NCBI RefSeq assembly: GCF_004348535.1
Contig: NZ_SMJX01000032.1
Location: 1 to 43,676, forward strand
DNA: 43,676 nucleotides
Direction: 5' to 3'
Source: Actinomadura sp. KC216
Lineage (GTDB): Bacteria; Actinomycetota; Actinomycetes; Streptosporangiales; Streptosporangiaceae
Shown: piece by piece, positions 17,001 to 26,620 of the stretch
Numbering within the stretch: position 1 is the first letter of the stretch
How the letters are laid out: every line of letters starts with the position of its first letter
Notes under the pieces: model-generated
Seen by the model: only the letters and a program-made list of their open reading frames with translations
What the model was told of the DNA's origin: nothing
Database searches by the model: none
Program-made: the position numbers and the translations under genes

Positions 17001-20000
17001 CCACCGGAGTGCTCGGCACCGCCGTGGTCTCGTTGCCGACCGCGACGGCGAGGTCGACCGCGATGACCGAGTCCACGCTGACCGGAGCCAGCCCGGCCCA
17101 GACCGATTCGTCGATCGGCCCGCCGGACGCGCTCAGCCCGGTGACCGAATGGACGGCGCCGGGCGCGCCCAGCTCCGTCGCCGCGAGCGCGGTCTCGGTC
17201 GACGTCCCGGGATCCAGTGCCCCGGCGTTCAGCAACGGCGCGGACAGCACGGGCATCGCCTCCGGCTGCGGCGTCTCCCGAATCCGGGTCACGCGCCAGG
17301 TGACGTCGGGGAGCCACCACGGCGTCTCGATCCGCACCTCAAGGCTGACCCGGCGGTAGTTGGGCTCCTGCGGCCCCAGCTGCTCGAAGACCGCCTTCAC
17401 CACGGCGCCGAACGAGAACACCTGGAACACCTTGATCCGCAGCGCCACCTCGGCCCAGGCGATGAAGCCGGACGAGCCCGCCTCGTTGCCCCACACCCCG
17501 ACCAGAAGGCCGAACGCGGCGTAGAGCTGGACCTTGCCGATCGGGCACAGTCCCTGCACGGACAGGGTGAGCGCGAACCCGGCTCCGCGCGTCTCCCTGG
17601 ACATCTCGAAGGCGAACGCGACGGAGACGCGGCCGCTCAGCCCGAGCAGCGTCTTGTCCATCGACAACGTCAGCCAGGTCGCCTGGTCGGCGAGCCGGCC
17701 GATGGCGAACGTGGCCGGCGAGTCGCTCGCGACCACCCTCCCGGCCAGCTTCGCCAGCCCTTTGAGCATGCTGCTGTCGGTGTCGAGCAGCTTGGCGAGG
17801 TCGATGTCCACTTCGACCAAGGCGCTCCACCGGCCGTCGCCGACCTCGACCGCGCCAGTGCCGATCTTGTTCTTGAGCGCGAACACGTCGGCGGCGACGA
17901 ACAGCACGGTCGAATCGCTGTCGTAGACGAAGATGAACGACCGCAGGAACACCGCCTTGCCCACCGGCAGCGTGATGTCGGCGCCGATGCCGCCCGCCAC
18001 GGCGCCCTGGTCGACCCGCCAGCCGCCGCGCTGCTGGTCGCGATCGCCGCGCAGCTCGACCGCGCCGGATCCGCTGTGCTGCTTGTACCAGTCGAGCAGC
18101 CGCATCTCCTGCGGGCGACCGCTCGGCTCGGGCAGGAGCGGCGACAGGCCGGAGGCGCCCAGCGCCCGCACGTTGCGCAGTTGCGTGAAGCCGAGCGGCA
18201 GGTGGGACAGCTGGACGCCGAACAGCCAGTACGTGAAGTTCTCCACCGGGCCGGTGACGCGGCCGTACGCGAACTGCGCGCCGACGCTCACGTCCGTGCC
18301 GAGCGCCGGGAACCGGAGCAGCAGGCCGAGGGCGAACTCCCGGACGCGGTGCCCGTTCACGGCGATGTCGGTGACCCCGCCGGAGCCGCTGAGTTCGAGC
18401 CTCCCCTTCCTGACGAACAGGCTGACGCCGTCGAGCAGCCATTCCGCCGCCTGCTCGCCGCCGCCGGTGCGCAGCCGCAGCCGCCGGAACCGCAGCCCGG
18501 CGGCGCCGCCGGCCGGCCGCACCGGCGCAAGCTCACCTGGAGGGCCCGGGTGAAACGGAAGTTCCGGCCGGTCGCCCGCGCCCGGGTACACCGAGGCGCC
18601 GCCGCTGAAGCTGATGTAGCGGCCGCCGTTGTCCTCGCTGAGGAACGCGACCTCCTCGACCTCCAGGTGGACCACGTCGAAGGCGTACAGCTTGAGCGAC
18701 TCGGGGAACCAGAGGTCGGGCAGGAGCCTGACCTCTCCCTGATCCCAGCCGAGGTCGCGCAGCACCATCGTCTGCTCGACCCGGGTCCTGAACAGCTTGC
18801 CGGTGCTCTCGCCGACCTGGACGCCGATGTCGCACAGCAGCCGCACGTGGTCGTCCCAGCTGCTGTCCGGGACGTGGCGCAGCAGGTAGCCGAGCTTCAC
18901 CGTCATCAGGCTGACCGTCACGTTGACGAACGTGAAGAGCTTGAGCGGCTTCGGTGGCACCCAGGCGCCCTGCACGAGCCAGCCGTCGGTGACGTCGATG
19001 AGCAGCGCCTGGTCCTCTTCTTCCCGGTCGCCGAACAGGACGGCCATCCGGACGACCGCAGTGGCCGGCGTCTCGAAGAGCAGCCGGAATATCTTCAGCC
19101 GCCATCCGTCCAGGACGGGCAGTTCTATCTCGACGGGCGCGAGGGTGAGGTCGTACGCCTCCGGCTGGTCGGCTCCCGCCAGTACGGCGCGACGCAGCCC
19201 GAACCGGCCGTGCACGGTGATCGGAGCGAACATCATCACCGGCAGCGCCAGGTCCTCGAGGACGAACTCCAGTTCGGCCAGGGCCTCCTTGTCCTTGGCC
19301 TTGTCGACGAGTCCCTTGATCGGGTCGAGGGTGTGGTCGAGATCCAGCGTCCGTACGGTGAACAGCCCGCCGAGGTCGTCGGTGATGGGATGCCGCGTCC
19401 ACTCCAGGGCCAGTTCGTGCTCGGTGTGCTCGCCGGTCAGTTGCGGATACGGCAGGAGGCCGAAGTCGTGCACGGCCCGGCACGGCAGTGCGCTGAACCG
19501 GCATGGGCCGAACGAGATCGGCACGGCCGGCTCGATCACCACTTGCGATTCCTCGGTGAGCCGCACCCGCAGGTGGACGAACACCGACGATGGCGCCACG
19601 TCCCGGAGCACCGCCTCGAACGTGTCGTAGAAACCGGGGGCGAACGGCCCGCCCTGCTTGACCTCCGTGGACGTCAACGGAGTCACCAGCCCGGGAGGCA
19701 ACCGGATCTCGACCGGCAGTCCCTCGATCACCACCTCGACACCGGCGCCGGACTGCGTGACGAACAGCCGTACCGGCCGGGCCGGGACGACCGGGCGCAG
19801 CAGGAACAAGAGGTCGGGCATTCTCCGCAAGGCCATCGGATGCGGGTCGGGATGCGGCTTGACGGCCACTTCGGCGAACATCCCGACCCGGTCGGCCGCG
19901 GCGCCCGGCCGGACGGCGCCGAACTCCAGCACGGAGTTCAGATAGCCGGCCAGCGGCTGGAGATTCTCGTCCGCGAACACGCCGTCCGGCAGTTTCGCGG

Positions 20001-20061
20001 CCGCGCCGGCGGTGCTCGTCACGCCGAGCAAGGCGAACAGGGTCAGTGGTTCGCTGGTCAT
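14047..20061 (-). CDS. Giant beta-rich protein of unknown function (2004 aa)
   Basis: No signal peptide or obvious membrane anchor is seen. The first 900 residues are alternating beta-strands with long amphipathic repeats (for example TLSMDKTLLGLSGRVSVAF at about 800-820 and IAWAEVALRIKVFQVFSFG near 870), suggesting a long beta-groove, barrel or scaffold fold. I considered DUF6603-type giant proteins but cannot confirm this. Residues about 1000-1500 look like sandwich domains. Residues about 1545-1715 (GDGALTASG, HYALFGEATWDHIKINAEF, VLVFDDRVRARVGE) resemble a concanavalin/LamG-like lectin fold. It is the last gene of a packed run; ATG at 20061 with GAGGT follows the PLD stop by 10 bp. Confidence 0.8.
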   Translation of the reverse strand: MTSEPLTLFALLGVTSTAGAAAKLPDGVFADENLQPLAGYLNSVLEFGAVRPGAAADRVGMFAEVAVKPHPDPHPMALRRMPDLLFLLRPVVPARPVRLFVTQSGAGVEVVIEGLPVEIRLPPGLVTPLTSTEVKQGGPFAPGFYDTFEAVLRDVAPSSVFVHLRVRLTEESQVVIEPAVPISFGPCRFSALPCRAVHDFGLLPYPQLTGEHTEHELALEWTRHPITDDLGGLFTVRTLDLDHTLDPIKGLVDKAKDKEALAELEFVLEDLALPVMMFAPITVHGRFGLRRAVLAGADQPEAYDLTLAPVEIELPVLDGWRLKIFRLLFETPATAVVRMAVLFGDREEEDQALLIDVTDGWLVQGAWVPPKPLKLFTFVNVTVSLMTVKLGYLLRHVPDSSWDDHVRLLCDIGVQVGESTGKLFRTRVEQTMVLRDLGWDQGEVRLLPDLWFPESLKLYAFDVVHLEVEEVAFLSEDNGGRYISFSGGASVYPGAGDRPELPFHPGPPGELAPVRPAGGAAGLRFRRLRLRTGGGEQAAEWLLDGVSLFVRKGRLELSGSGGVTDIAVNGHRVREFALGLLLRFPALGTDVSVGAQFAYGRVTGPVENFTYWLFGVQLSHLPLGFTQLRNVRALGASGLSPLLPEPSGRPQEMRLLDWYKQHSGSGAVELRGDRDQQRGGWRVDQGAVAGGIGADITLPVGKAVFLRSFIFVYDSDSTVLFVAADVFALKNKIGTGAVEVGDGRWSALVEVDIDLAKLLDTDSSMLKGLAKLAGRVVASDSPATFAIGRLADQATWLTLSMDKTLLGLSGRVSVAFAFEMSRETRGAGFALTLSVQGLCPIGKVQLYAAFGLLVGVWGNEAGSSGFIAWAEVALRIKVFQVFSFGAVVKAVFEQLGPQEPNYRRVSLEVRIETPWWLPDVTWRVTRIRETPQPEAMPVLSAPLLNAGALDPGTSTETALAATELGAPGAVHSVTGLSASGGPIDESVWAGLAPVSVDSVIAVDLAVAVGNETTAVPSTPVGAGRQAATPPAENQLSATYTLVRVGVRRRPRFGPGAGVWTDLLAPADSEIGGLGDLLNDPDLSVRFRSEVRFRWDADVVTDDDTVDPRRLLVNADTPYTFLTGSPAVEEGLLAKDPSFPCCFKRPAVDHVLDFVGLPAGSRVPVVQRFTESESTMRWVRPPVVVANAAARVLVTSARDLTIAVVTFDEPAFMLDLTASWRPVALPDLRSALVVEAVRGLSVVDRQVIPLHQGNPAMPIRCQDAGGITSVTLRYERQAGPAEPAGEWLEIQELRYRTVREERDRLADEGRCGAHAAGGGKLAWLPNHDYEIALTVRATVDYDRSVQEVLVVQRAGFRTRGLPGLNATVTPGTELEPYVESVYGDLLYRREPIVLAFDERFNSLLPVDRTPPPNAPAERTQLLEWVPVVSQLDGERLSVPSADWVVAHRATPPPIRAPRVIDGSVVQATVRHAPTLRPMARRLENLEVLSPSCDLGELRLHFSQVLAHGPTEELWPARATLRVAVREKAGPHVSRRPFAAGDETAFTPADEGLTTASAWRVGDGALTASGAPGLRHYALFGEATWDHIKINAEFSSADGEGAAAGIAVAVSGLPRVDRALVALIDAGRLRLLARRGGATQQLATAPLPAGGPYALEVLVFDDRVRARVGEVSVEAARGDLREGRVAVVLSGSAGCTALHVDGLDAYITHVTTSRYASFEEHIGSWDGQVRPLPGNADGVAALRVATIGRIPAVMAGDPQIRQRLFDRWISELAIPLSPSVPGLRLGSVGPRLLVLESPERLPFSRDVSLRVTHTSQGQPPSDAPRELLEFAAGLVFGDGVVDGPISTKALPTVSEAHTLVHSVRGLPGPEYRLYSAEIDGTLFHGDLGRTRKTPPHPMPLDHIRLLDASGKPLGPALPLPVERTEEIDLSVLTNSTEDRALLIPAAPLAPDTYNLTWTIDRPRYRSADDNGHYRATVSTETVLAPTATLQGRGQTGSGDPVTDKGR

Positions 20062-20071
20062 CGGGACAACC

Positions 20072-23002
20072 TCACACCTGGCCCAGTTCAGGGCCGATCT
20101 CCGGATCAGGGTCGTTGGCGGTGGTGGACTCGGCGAAGACGTTCCACAGGTACGGGATGATCGCCAGCTCGAAGGTCGGCACCGCGGTGAAGGCCAGCAT
20201 CTTCTTCCAGGTCGAGGATTCGCTGGGGAACCCGAGCTCCGGGGTGACGCCGAGCACCCCGAACGTGCTCAGCCGGTTGCCGTTGACGACGGGGCGGCGG
20301 AACAGCTCGAACGCGGCGACCGGGTCGGCCAGCAGCGCACGGCCCATCGCGGGCGGAATCCCGAGGTGCTCGGCCCACAGCGCGGTCCGCAGCGCCAGCG
20401 CCGGGTTGTCCCGCGCCGCCTTGAGCCTTTCCGGGACGGCGAACGCGGTGATCTCCCCATCGTGGAAGAACCCGCGCCGGTTGGTGTTGCACGAGCCGAT
20501 CCCGGCGAAGACGTCGTCCACCATGATCGCCTTGGTGTGCACGTAGATGCCGGTGACCTGGTGGAGGCTCACCGGGGCGCCCTGGGCGTGCGCCCGGGGC
20601 CTGGCCTCCCACGTCGAACCGGAGCCGCCCGACCGCCGCACCAGGTACCGGCGTGCCGGGAAGTCGGCCTGCACGTCGCCGCGCTTCTCGACCGCGAGCA
20701 TCCGCTCCCCTTCGACCCAGAGCCAGAACGGCACGTCGCCGGGCAGCCGCGACCGCGGCCCGAGGGTGAGCAGCGCGTCCCCGCCCGATTCCCCGAGCGG
20801 TTCGAGCAGGATCAGCCGTCCCTTGCTCGCCACCCGTTCGGCGTCGCCCAGCACCGGGCGCCGGACGACGGTGCCGACGATCATGCGGTCGCCCCAGGCG
20901 TCGTCCAGCCGCTGGAAGATCTGCCGCCGCCGGATGTCTCCGACGACCTGGTCGGCTCCGCCGGTGAGCACGATCAGCAGCCGGGGCCTGGGGTCGCGGG
21001 CGGCCGCCTCGACCAGCGCGCGGACGTATCCGTCGTGCGGGGTGAAGTACTGGTCCTCGATGTAGATGTACTCCCGCGCCTGCCTGATCGCGCGGAGGGT
21101 CGCCTGCTCGATCGTGGCCTCACCGGCCGGTGACCACGGCAGCGGCGTGCCGCCGCCGTCCGGTCCGGGCGCGAAGCCGGTGCGCGTGATCTGGACCAGG
21201 TGCCGGGCGGGCTGCGCCGGCATGGCGGCGGCGTCCGGGGTCGGGAAGGCCAGGTCCAGCGCCGGCGTGCCGGACGGCCGGCGGCCGGTGTCGAACGCCC
21301 AGCGGCGGTCGAAGGTCAGCGCGAGGTCGGCCGCGGCCGGGCCGGTGATGCGGGCGTGCACGTCGTGAAAGGGATCGACCTTGGGGCTGTTGGAGCTCTC
21401 GCCGGGCGGGCGCCATGCCTTTCCGTGGTGGCCGGGGGTGTCCAGCCGGTTGCGGGTGACGTCGATCCCGCCGACGTAGCCGACCACCTCGCCGCCCACG
21501 CGCCGTACGACCTGGAACTTCTGGTGCCAGCTCGTCGGCCCGTCGACGAACCGCGCGGGATCGATGTCGGCCGGGTTGTCGACCAGCGGGACGAGCGGAT
21601 TGTCGGCGAAACGCGCCGGGTGCCGGGCCCGCAGCGCGATTCCCGGCCGCATCTCGTCGAGGACGGCGGCCATTCCCTTGCTGTTGTCCATGGCGTCCTC
21701 GAGCACGCCCATCAGGACCTCGATGAGGGGGTTGGCCGCCAGGGCGAGAATGATGTTGACGCTCAGAAGGGCGAGGTAGCTGTGATCATCGGTTTTGAGC
21801 TCCTTCGACAGGGACGCCACGACGAGTGCGTCGACGCCGAGGGTCAGCAGCAGCACCATCAGCCGGCTGGCGTCGTCGGCCGGCGCGTCCTGACGGAATT
21901 CCAGGAGCTTGTCCATCAGGAACCGCGCGCCGTCGCCGTCGCCGCCGTCGCCGAGGCCGCGGATCACTTCGGTGAACATCGACTGGTCGGGATCGGCCAG
22001 GTCGAGCGGGACGTCGTCGAACGACCACCCCGCGAAATGCGCGCCGTCGGCGGCGCGCAGGTCGGTGAGCAGCGCGCGGAAGGCCGGGACGCCGTCGACC
22101 AGTGGTTCCAGCCTGCTGTCCTGGCGGACATGCCCGAGCCCGGGGTGGAGTTGCGGCGGCCGGTCGGCGAACCAGCTCGCGGCGTCGAACAGCTGCAGGT
22201 GGCCGGCCGTCAGCGCGGCGGGAACGGTCAGCGGCGTACCCGGAGGAGTGCTCGTGTTCCGGTCGCCCGGTGCGGCCAGCCCGTTCTCGTACAAGGCGTG
22301 CACGGGCCGGGCGGCCTGCCAGGTCAGCTGCACGTCCCCGGGCGGCAGCGGCAGCGTCCCGTCCGCTCCCGTGGTGGTGATGGACGCGTTCACCTGGAAG
22401 GCGGCCCCGGCAGCGGGCCGTCCGACGTGATCGAGGACCCGTATCGACCTCCCGGCGGGCGCGAACCGGCCGAGCCCTTGCCACGCGGTGACCGCAGGGG
22501 CGTCCTCGATCCCGGTCATGGCCAGCGCGATCTGCTGCACCCAGGCCGCGGGCGACAGCGCGATCCGGTCGTCGAACAGCAGCCCGGCGTACGCGGCGTC
22601 GGCGAACCCGATGGTGCTATCGATGCGAACCAGGTGGTTCTCGGCGGGCAGCGGGTCGGTGATGACCGGCGCCAGGTAGAACGTGGGATATCCGGGCAGC
22701 CGCCGCAGCACGCCGGCGCCCTCGAACGGGAGCGGCGAAAGCTCGACGGCCATCGTCACATCGGGCAGGCCGGCCACTTCCACCCGGCGGCACGTGCCGG
22801 TGACCGGCGCCGCCAACCGGAACGGCGACGTGCCCTCGGCCGCGAGCCGCAGCCAGACGACGGTCGCGCCGGCATGGCGTGCGACCCCGTCCCGGACGAT
22901 CGGCTCGGCGGCGCCGCGCGGCGGATCGGGCAGCGCCACGGTCAGGTCGGGGCCGTCCCGGCGGACCCCGGTCGCGGGCACGAAGGGCATGAAGGCCGGC
23001 AT
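20072..23002 (-). CDS. Phospholipase D-like protein with accessory domains
   Basis: A 976-residue protein. Residues about 175-245 look like a Gly/Pro-rich beta-sandwich (SIRVLDHVGRPAAGAAF). Two hydrophobic helices occur near 385-430. The PLD half follows: a first HKD-like site near 490 (HQKFQVVR, then GYVGGIDVTRNR) keeps His and Lys but has Arg where Asp is expected, and a second near 820 (HTKAIMVDD, then GIGSCNTNRRG) is canonical. YIYIEDQYFTPHDGYVRAL before it is typical of PLDs. It may hydrolyse phosphodiesters of lipid or nucleic acid. GGAGG overlaps the upstream gene's stop, so translation is coupled. Confidence 0.85.
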   Translation of the reverse strand: MPAFMPFVPATGVRRDGPDLTVALPDPPRGAAEPIVRDGVARHAGATVVWLRLAAEGTSPFRLAAPVTGTCRRVEVAGLPDVTMAVELSPLPFEGAGVLRRLPGYPTFYLAPVITDPLPAENHLVRIDSTIGFADAAYAGLLFDDRIALSPAAWVQQIALAMTGIEDAPAVTAWQGLGRFAPAGRSIRVLDHVGRPAAGAAFQVNASITTTGADGTLPLPPGDVQLTWQAARPVHALYENGLAAPGDRNTSTPPGTPLTVPAALTAGHLQLFDAASWFADRPPQLHPGLGHVRQDSRLEPLVDGVPAFRALLTDLRAADGAHFAGWSFDDVPLDLADPDQSMFTEVIRGLGDGGDGDGARFLMDKLLEFRQDAPADDASRLMVLLLTLGVDALVVASLSKELKTDDHSYLALLSVNIILALAANPLIEVLMGVLEDAMDNSKGMAAVLDEMRPGIALRARHPARFADNPLVPLVDNPADIDPARFVDGPTSWHQKFQVVRRVGGEVVGYVGGIDVTRNRLDTPGHHGKAWRPPGESSNSPKVDPFHDVHARITGPAAADLALTFDRRWAFDTGRRPSGTPALDLAFPTPDAAAMPAQPARHLVQITRTGFAPGPDGGGTPLPWSPAGEATIEQATLRAIRQAREYIYIEDQYFTPHDGYVRALVEAAARDPRPRLLIVLTGGADQVVGDIRRRQIFQRLDDAWGDRMIVGTVVRRPVLGDAERVASKGRLILLEPLGESGGDALLTLGPRSRLPGDVPFWLWVEGERMLAVEKRGDVQADFPARRYLVRRSGGSGSTWEARPRAHAQGAPVSLHQVTGIYVHTKAIMVDDVFAGIGSCNTNRRGFFHDGEITAFAVPERLKAARDNPALALRTALWAEHLGIPPAMGRALLADPVAAFELFRRPVVNGNRLSTFGVLGVTPELGFPSESSTWKKMLAFTAVPTFELAIIPYLWNVFAESTTANDPDPEIGPELGQV

Positions 23003-23006
23003 CGGG

Positions 23007-26000
23007 TCACACCTCCACGGTGTACGGGCCGATCAGGCGCGACGGGACGCCGTCGTGCGTCAGGGTGGCCAGCCAGACCCGGGGACGTTCTCCGGTCACC
23101 GGCACGGTGAGCTCGCGCGTGCCGTCCGGATCGGTCACCACGTCCGGGCCGGTCATGGGGAGCGCGGTCGGGGCCAGCATTCCGCCGTCCGGCGCGCGCA
23201 GCCACAGCCCGCCGCCGGGCGGCAGGTCCGGCCGGTTCGGCACCCGGCTGATCTCGGTGGCCTCGACCGGGCCGGTCGCCGCCGACGGGGCCTGGAAGAC
23301 CAGCACGTGGCTCACGGCCGGGTCGGCCGGCACCGCGACCCGCAGCCCGTCGGCCCGGCGCAGCCGGACGGGGGCGGCGCCGGGCATGAGCGACGGCACC
23401 CGGACCACGACCCGGGCGGTCGCCGATCCCGCCGAGACCTGACCGGCCGCGTCCACCGCGCGGACGCGGTAGATCCACCGGCCCGCGGCGGGGGGCAGGA
23501 TCTCGGTGAACGGCCCCGGCGGCACCGGTTCGTCATGGGCCGCGGCGAACAGCCGGTCGCGGTAGGCGTGCCGGCCCGCGAGGTACACCAGGAACCGGTC
23601 GCTCACCGCGGTGCTGACGCCGGACTGGAGCGCCGCGACGAGCTCGGCGCGGTCTGCCGCGCTGGGCACCTCGATCTCGACCTCGGCGTCACCGGGCGCC
23701 GAGGGCTCGACCGGGATCGCGTGCACCCGCCCGTCGGACGTGGCGCGGCACGCCTCGATCAGCGCGCCGGCGGCGACGCGTTCGTGCCGGAGCCGTCCGG
23801 CCTGGAACGCAGCGGGCGGAAGGAAGGCCGTGAGGTCCAGCGGGAAGCGCAGCGGCTCCGCGCCGGGTTCCGGGGTCCGCAGGCGCGGAACCGACGCGAG
23901 CGGCGGCGGGATCTCCAGCACCGGCCGGCCGGCGTAGCGTCCGGAGGCGACGACCGGCGCGATCCCGCTTTCGTTGCCGGGCCGCGACTCCGGACGCTGA
24001 TCCGCGACGTACGGCTGGTCGTCGGCGGCGCTGACCCCGACCCACAACGCGTCCGCGGGATGGCCGGGGGTGAGGGTGAGCCGATCGCGCAGCACGGCCT
24101 CATAGGCCGTGGCGTCGGTGATCGGGATGACCTGGATCCGTTCCGCCCATGCCGGTGGGCGGGTCAGGCCGGGTGTGAGCGGGTGGTCGAGCCGGATCGG
24201 CCCGAGGGCGGGCACCGGCGCCGCGCCGCCGACCGGTAGCCGGGTCTCGACGACCATGGACACCGTGGTGCCGCCGGTATGCGCGCGGATCAGGAACGGA
24301 TGGCCGGCGTGCAGCCGCAGCCCCGCCGCCACGTCTGCCTGTACGGGCCGGTCGAGCCGCAGATCCAGGCCGTACGACGTGACCGGTCCGGTGCTGAGCG
24401 TCGTGGTCTTCAGAACCTGCCCGGGGACGACGTTCAGGGGCGGCGCGGCATAGATCCGGAACTCGCGTGCGTATTCGTCCTGTCCGCGTTGTTCGGCCTG
24501 CCAGCTCCAGCGCAGCACGATCGCGTTGTCGCTGGTGCCGAGCAGGGCCTGCTCCGCCGCGGTCAGGTCGGGCGCTCCGCGCACCAGGACGCGCGCCGCG
24601 ACCTCGATCGGCACGGGCGGGGGAACGTGCTTCTCCAGCCGGAGCGGTGCCGTCTCCGTCCACGTCGCGCTGGGCCGCCCGATCGCGTCGACGGCGCGGA
24701 CCCGGTAGCGGACGGACGTGCCGGGCCCGAGCCCGGAGGTGAGAACGTCCACCAGGCTCAGATCGAGGTCGCCGCCGGTGGGGCGGCCCGCCGTCTCCGG
24801 GAACGCCAGCATCAGTTCGGCGCCCGGGTACAGCCGTGGATCGCGGATCGCGGCGTCCCGGTCCCCGAGGGTCCAGTTCTCGTCCTCGTGGACGGGCGCC
24901 CAGCCGCCCTCCGCCCGGCGCTGCACCTCGAAGATCGCGGCGTCCAGCGGCGGGGGCGCCACGGCGTCGCGCGGCCAGCCCGTCAGGCCGAACGCGGGCG
25001 ACGGGCGCCAGGACACCCGGCAGCCGAGCTCATGCCGGGGCCCCGGGACCGGCTGCGTCGATCCCTGGGGCGATTGGAGATTCGTCGCGGAGGCGTTCAG
25101 CGGGGCCGTGGGCGGCGGGGTATCGGCCAGGACGATGGGAGGCGGCACGACGGACGCCTCCGCCGGGGTGTGGTTCGCGGTCGAAATCCGCAGTGCGTGC
25201 AGAAAGCCTCGCCCCCGCAACCGCAGTTGACCGGCCGGCCCGCCGAACACGAGCCGCGGCGCCGTGCCCGCGGGCACCTGGCCACTGCCGTGCACCGTGT
25301 CGAACACGAGGTCGTGGCCTTCGGCGAGTTCGAGGATCACGGACGTCGCCGGCGCCGGAAGGTCCGCGACCAGGCTCCAGTCGTCGAGCGACGGGGTGAC
25401 CCAGAACGGATCGTGGCGCGGCTCCAGCGCGATGCCGCGCCTGACGACCCGCACCGGATCGCCGGACGCCGCCGCCGTGAGGCCGACGATCACCGGCTGC
25501 GGCAGCCGGATCCGGACGCCGCCGATCGAGAAGTCGGCCGGCAGCAGCGTCCCGGACGGCACGGTCGCGAAACCGTGGTTGGCGTCGGCCAGGTCCTCGG
25601 CCGGGAAGTCCGCGCTGATCCGGTATTCGTAACTCCCCCCGTTGAGCAGCGAGGGATCGTCGTCGAACAACGCGAACCCGAGGACTCGCCGCCATTTCGG
25701 ATGTGCCAGCAGGATGCTCAGCGAGTCGAGTGCCCGGACCTCGTCGTCGTCGGCGCCGGGCTCCTCCCGCATCAGCAGCGCGAGCTCGGACGGGCGCGTC
25801 CCGGCGGCCCGCAGGATCGGCCGGACGACCCGGGCGACCCTGCCGAACTCCTCCGCCGCGATGCTCTCGCCGGGCAGCAGCCGGTGCCTGGCCTCGGCCA
25901 GCTCGTCGGCCTCCGTGACCAGCGAGGGCATCACCTCGCGGAACGGCAGCGTCAGGTCCCGGACGACCACCGTCGCGTCCCGCCACTCGGTCGCCTCGTC

Positions 26001-26528
26001 GTCGCCGGGAAGCTCGACGCAGACCCGTACCGCCGTCGGATCGAGCGTCACCACCGACACCGCGTCGATCCGCGGCGCCCGCAGCATGTGCTCGGCCTGG
26101 CCCGCGGCCGCCCCCCGCACGGCGACCGCCCGGCCCTCGCAGTAGGCGATGGCCATGGACGATCCGGCCGTGACGGCGACCCGCACCAGCCGGTGATCGT
26201 CGGTGAGATCGACGTGGAACACCTCGGCCGGTGTCCCGCCGTCCGGCGACGACCCCGCGCCGTCCAGCGGATCGAGCCATCCGCCCGGCCGCAACGTGAC
26301 GACGCCGAAGCTCAGCATCGCCTCCCGGGTCGACCGCAGTTCCGCGATCGCCGCGGCATCGAGCTGCTGGCAGTTCAGTGCTTCCCGGCCGCGCGAGAAC
26401 CGGCGCCGCACCGTCCAGCCGCCCGGCGCGTACAGCCACGACCGCGGCCCGCTCCAGGCCAGATGGATTCCCCTCGCACCCACTGTGACCTGTGAGATCC
26501 CGTAGGCGTCCACGCCGTAGGCGCCCAT
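23007..26528 (-). CDS. Giant protein with FN3-like domains (1173 aa)
   Basis: No enzyme motif is visible. Two fibronectin-III-like segments show the classic strand pattern: VRYRVRAVDAIGRPSATW at about residue 620 and WIYRVRAVDAAGQVSAG near 1020. The N-terminal 450 residues are mixed alpha/beta with acidic helices (EADELAEARHRLLPGESIA). There is no signal peptide. I prefer the ATG at 26528 (MGAYGVDAYG) because AAGGGGG lies just upstream; an ATG at 26558 lacks such a site. It is first of the three-gene run; its stop is 4 bp before the PLD gene. A structural or adhesive partner is the most I can say. Confidence 0.75.
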   Translation of the reverse strand: MGAYGVDAYGISQVTVGARGIHLAWSGPRSWLYAPGGWTVRRRFSRGREALNCQQLDAAAIAELRSTREAMLSFGVVTLRPGGWLDPLDGAGSSPDGGTPAEVFHVDLTDDHRLVRVAVTAGSSMAIAYCEGRAVAVRGAAAGQAEHMLRAPRIDAVSVVTLDPTAVRVCVELPGDDEATEWRDATVVVRDLTLPFREVMPSLVTEADELAEARHRLLPGESIAAEEFGRVARVVRPILRAAGTRPSELALLMREEPGADDDEVRALDSLSILLAHPKWRRVLGFALFDDDPSLLNGGSYEYRISADFPAEDLADANHGFATVPSGTLLPADFSIGGVRIRLPQPVIVGLTAAASGDPVRVVRRGIALEPRHDPFWVTPSLDDWSLVADLPAPATSVILELAEGHDLVFDTVHGSGQVPAGTAPRLVFGGPAGQLRLRGRGFLHALRISTANHTPAEASVVPPPIVLADTPPPTAPLNASATNLQSPQGSTQPVPGPRHELGCRVSWRPSPAFGLTGWPRDAVAPPPLDAAIFEVQRRAEGGWAPVHEDENWTLGDRDAAIRDPRLYPGAELMLAFPETAGRPTGGDLDLSLVDVLTSGLGPGTSVRYRVRAVDAIGRPSATWTETAPLRLEKHVPPPVPIEVAARVLVRGAPDLTAAEQALLGTSDNAIVLRWSWQAEQRGQDEYAREFRIYAAPPLNVVPGQVLKTTTLSTGPVTSYGLDLRLDRPVQADVAAGLRLHAGHPFLIRAHTGGTTVSMVVETRLPVGGAAPVPALGPIRLDHPLTPGLTRPPAWAERIQVIPITDATAYEAVLRDRLTLTPGHPADALWVGVSAADDQPYVADQRPESRPGNESGIAPVVASGRYAGRPVLEIPPPLASVPRLRTPEPGAEPLRFPLDLTAFLPPAAFQAGRLRHERVAAGALIEACRATSDGRVHAIPVEPSAPGDAEVEIEVPSAADRAELVAALQSGVSTAVSDRFLVYLAGRHAYRDRLFAAAHDEPVPPGPFTEILPPAAGRWIYRVRAVDAAGQVSAGSATARVVVRVPSLMPGAAPVRLRRADGLRVAVPADPAVSHVLVFQAPSAATGPVEATEISRVPNRPDLPPGGGLWLRAPDGGMLAPTALPMTGPDVVTDPDGTRELTVPVTGERPRVWLATLTHDGVPSRLIGPYTVEV

Positions 26529-26620
26529 GCCCCCGTCCCCCTTCCCGGTATCGTGCACATCTCAACCCGGCGGCGGCCCGCGGCGCTTCGGGGAACTCCC
26601 TCAACCTGGTTCGGACGCCC

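Noticed and set aside
15307..20160. 1617-codon plus-strand frame opposite the 2004-aa gene
   Set aside because: Low-complexity Arg/Gln/Pro/Gly composition of an antisense shadow; the minus frame has domain-like sequence and coupled starts.
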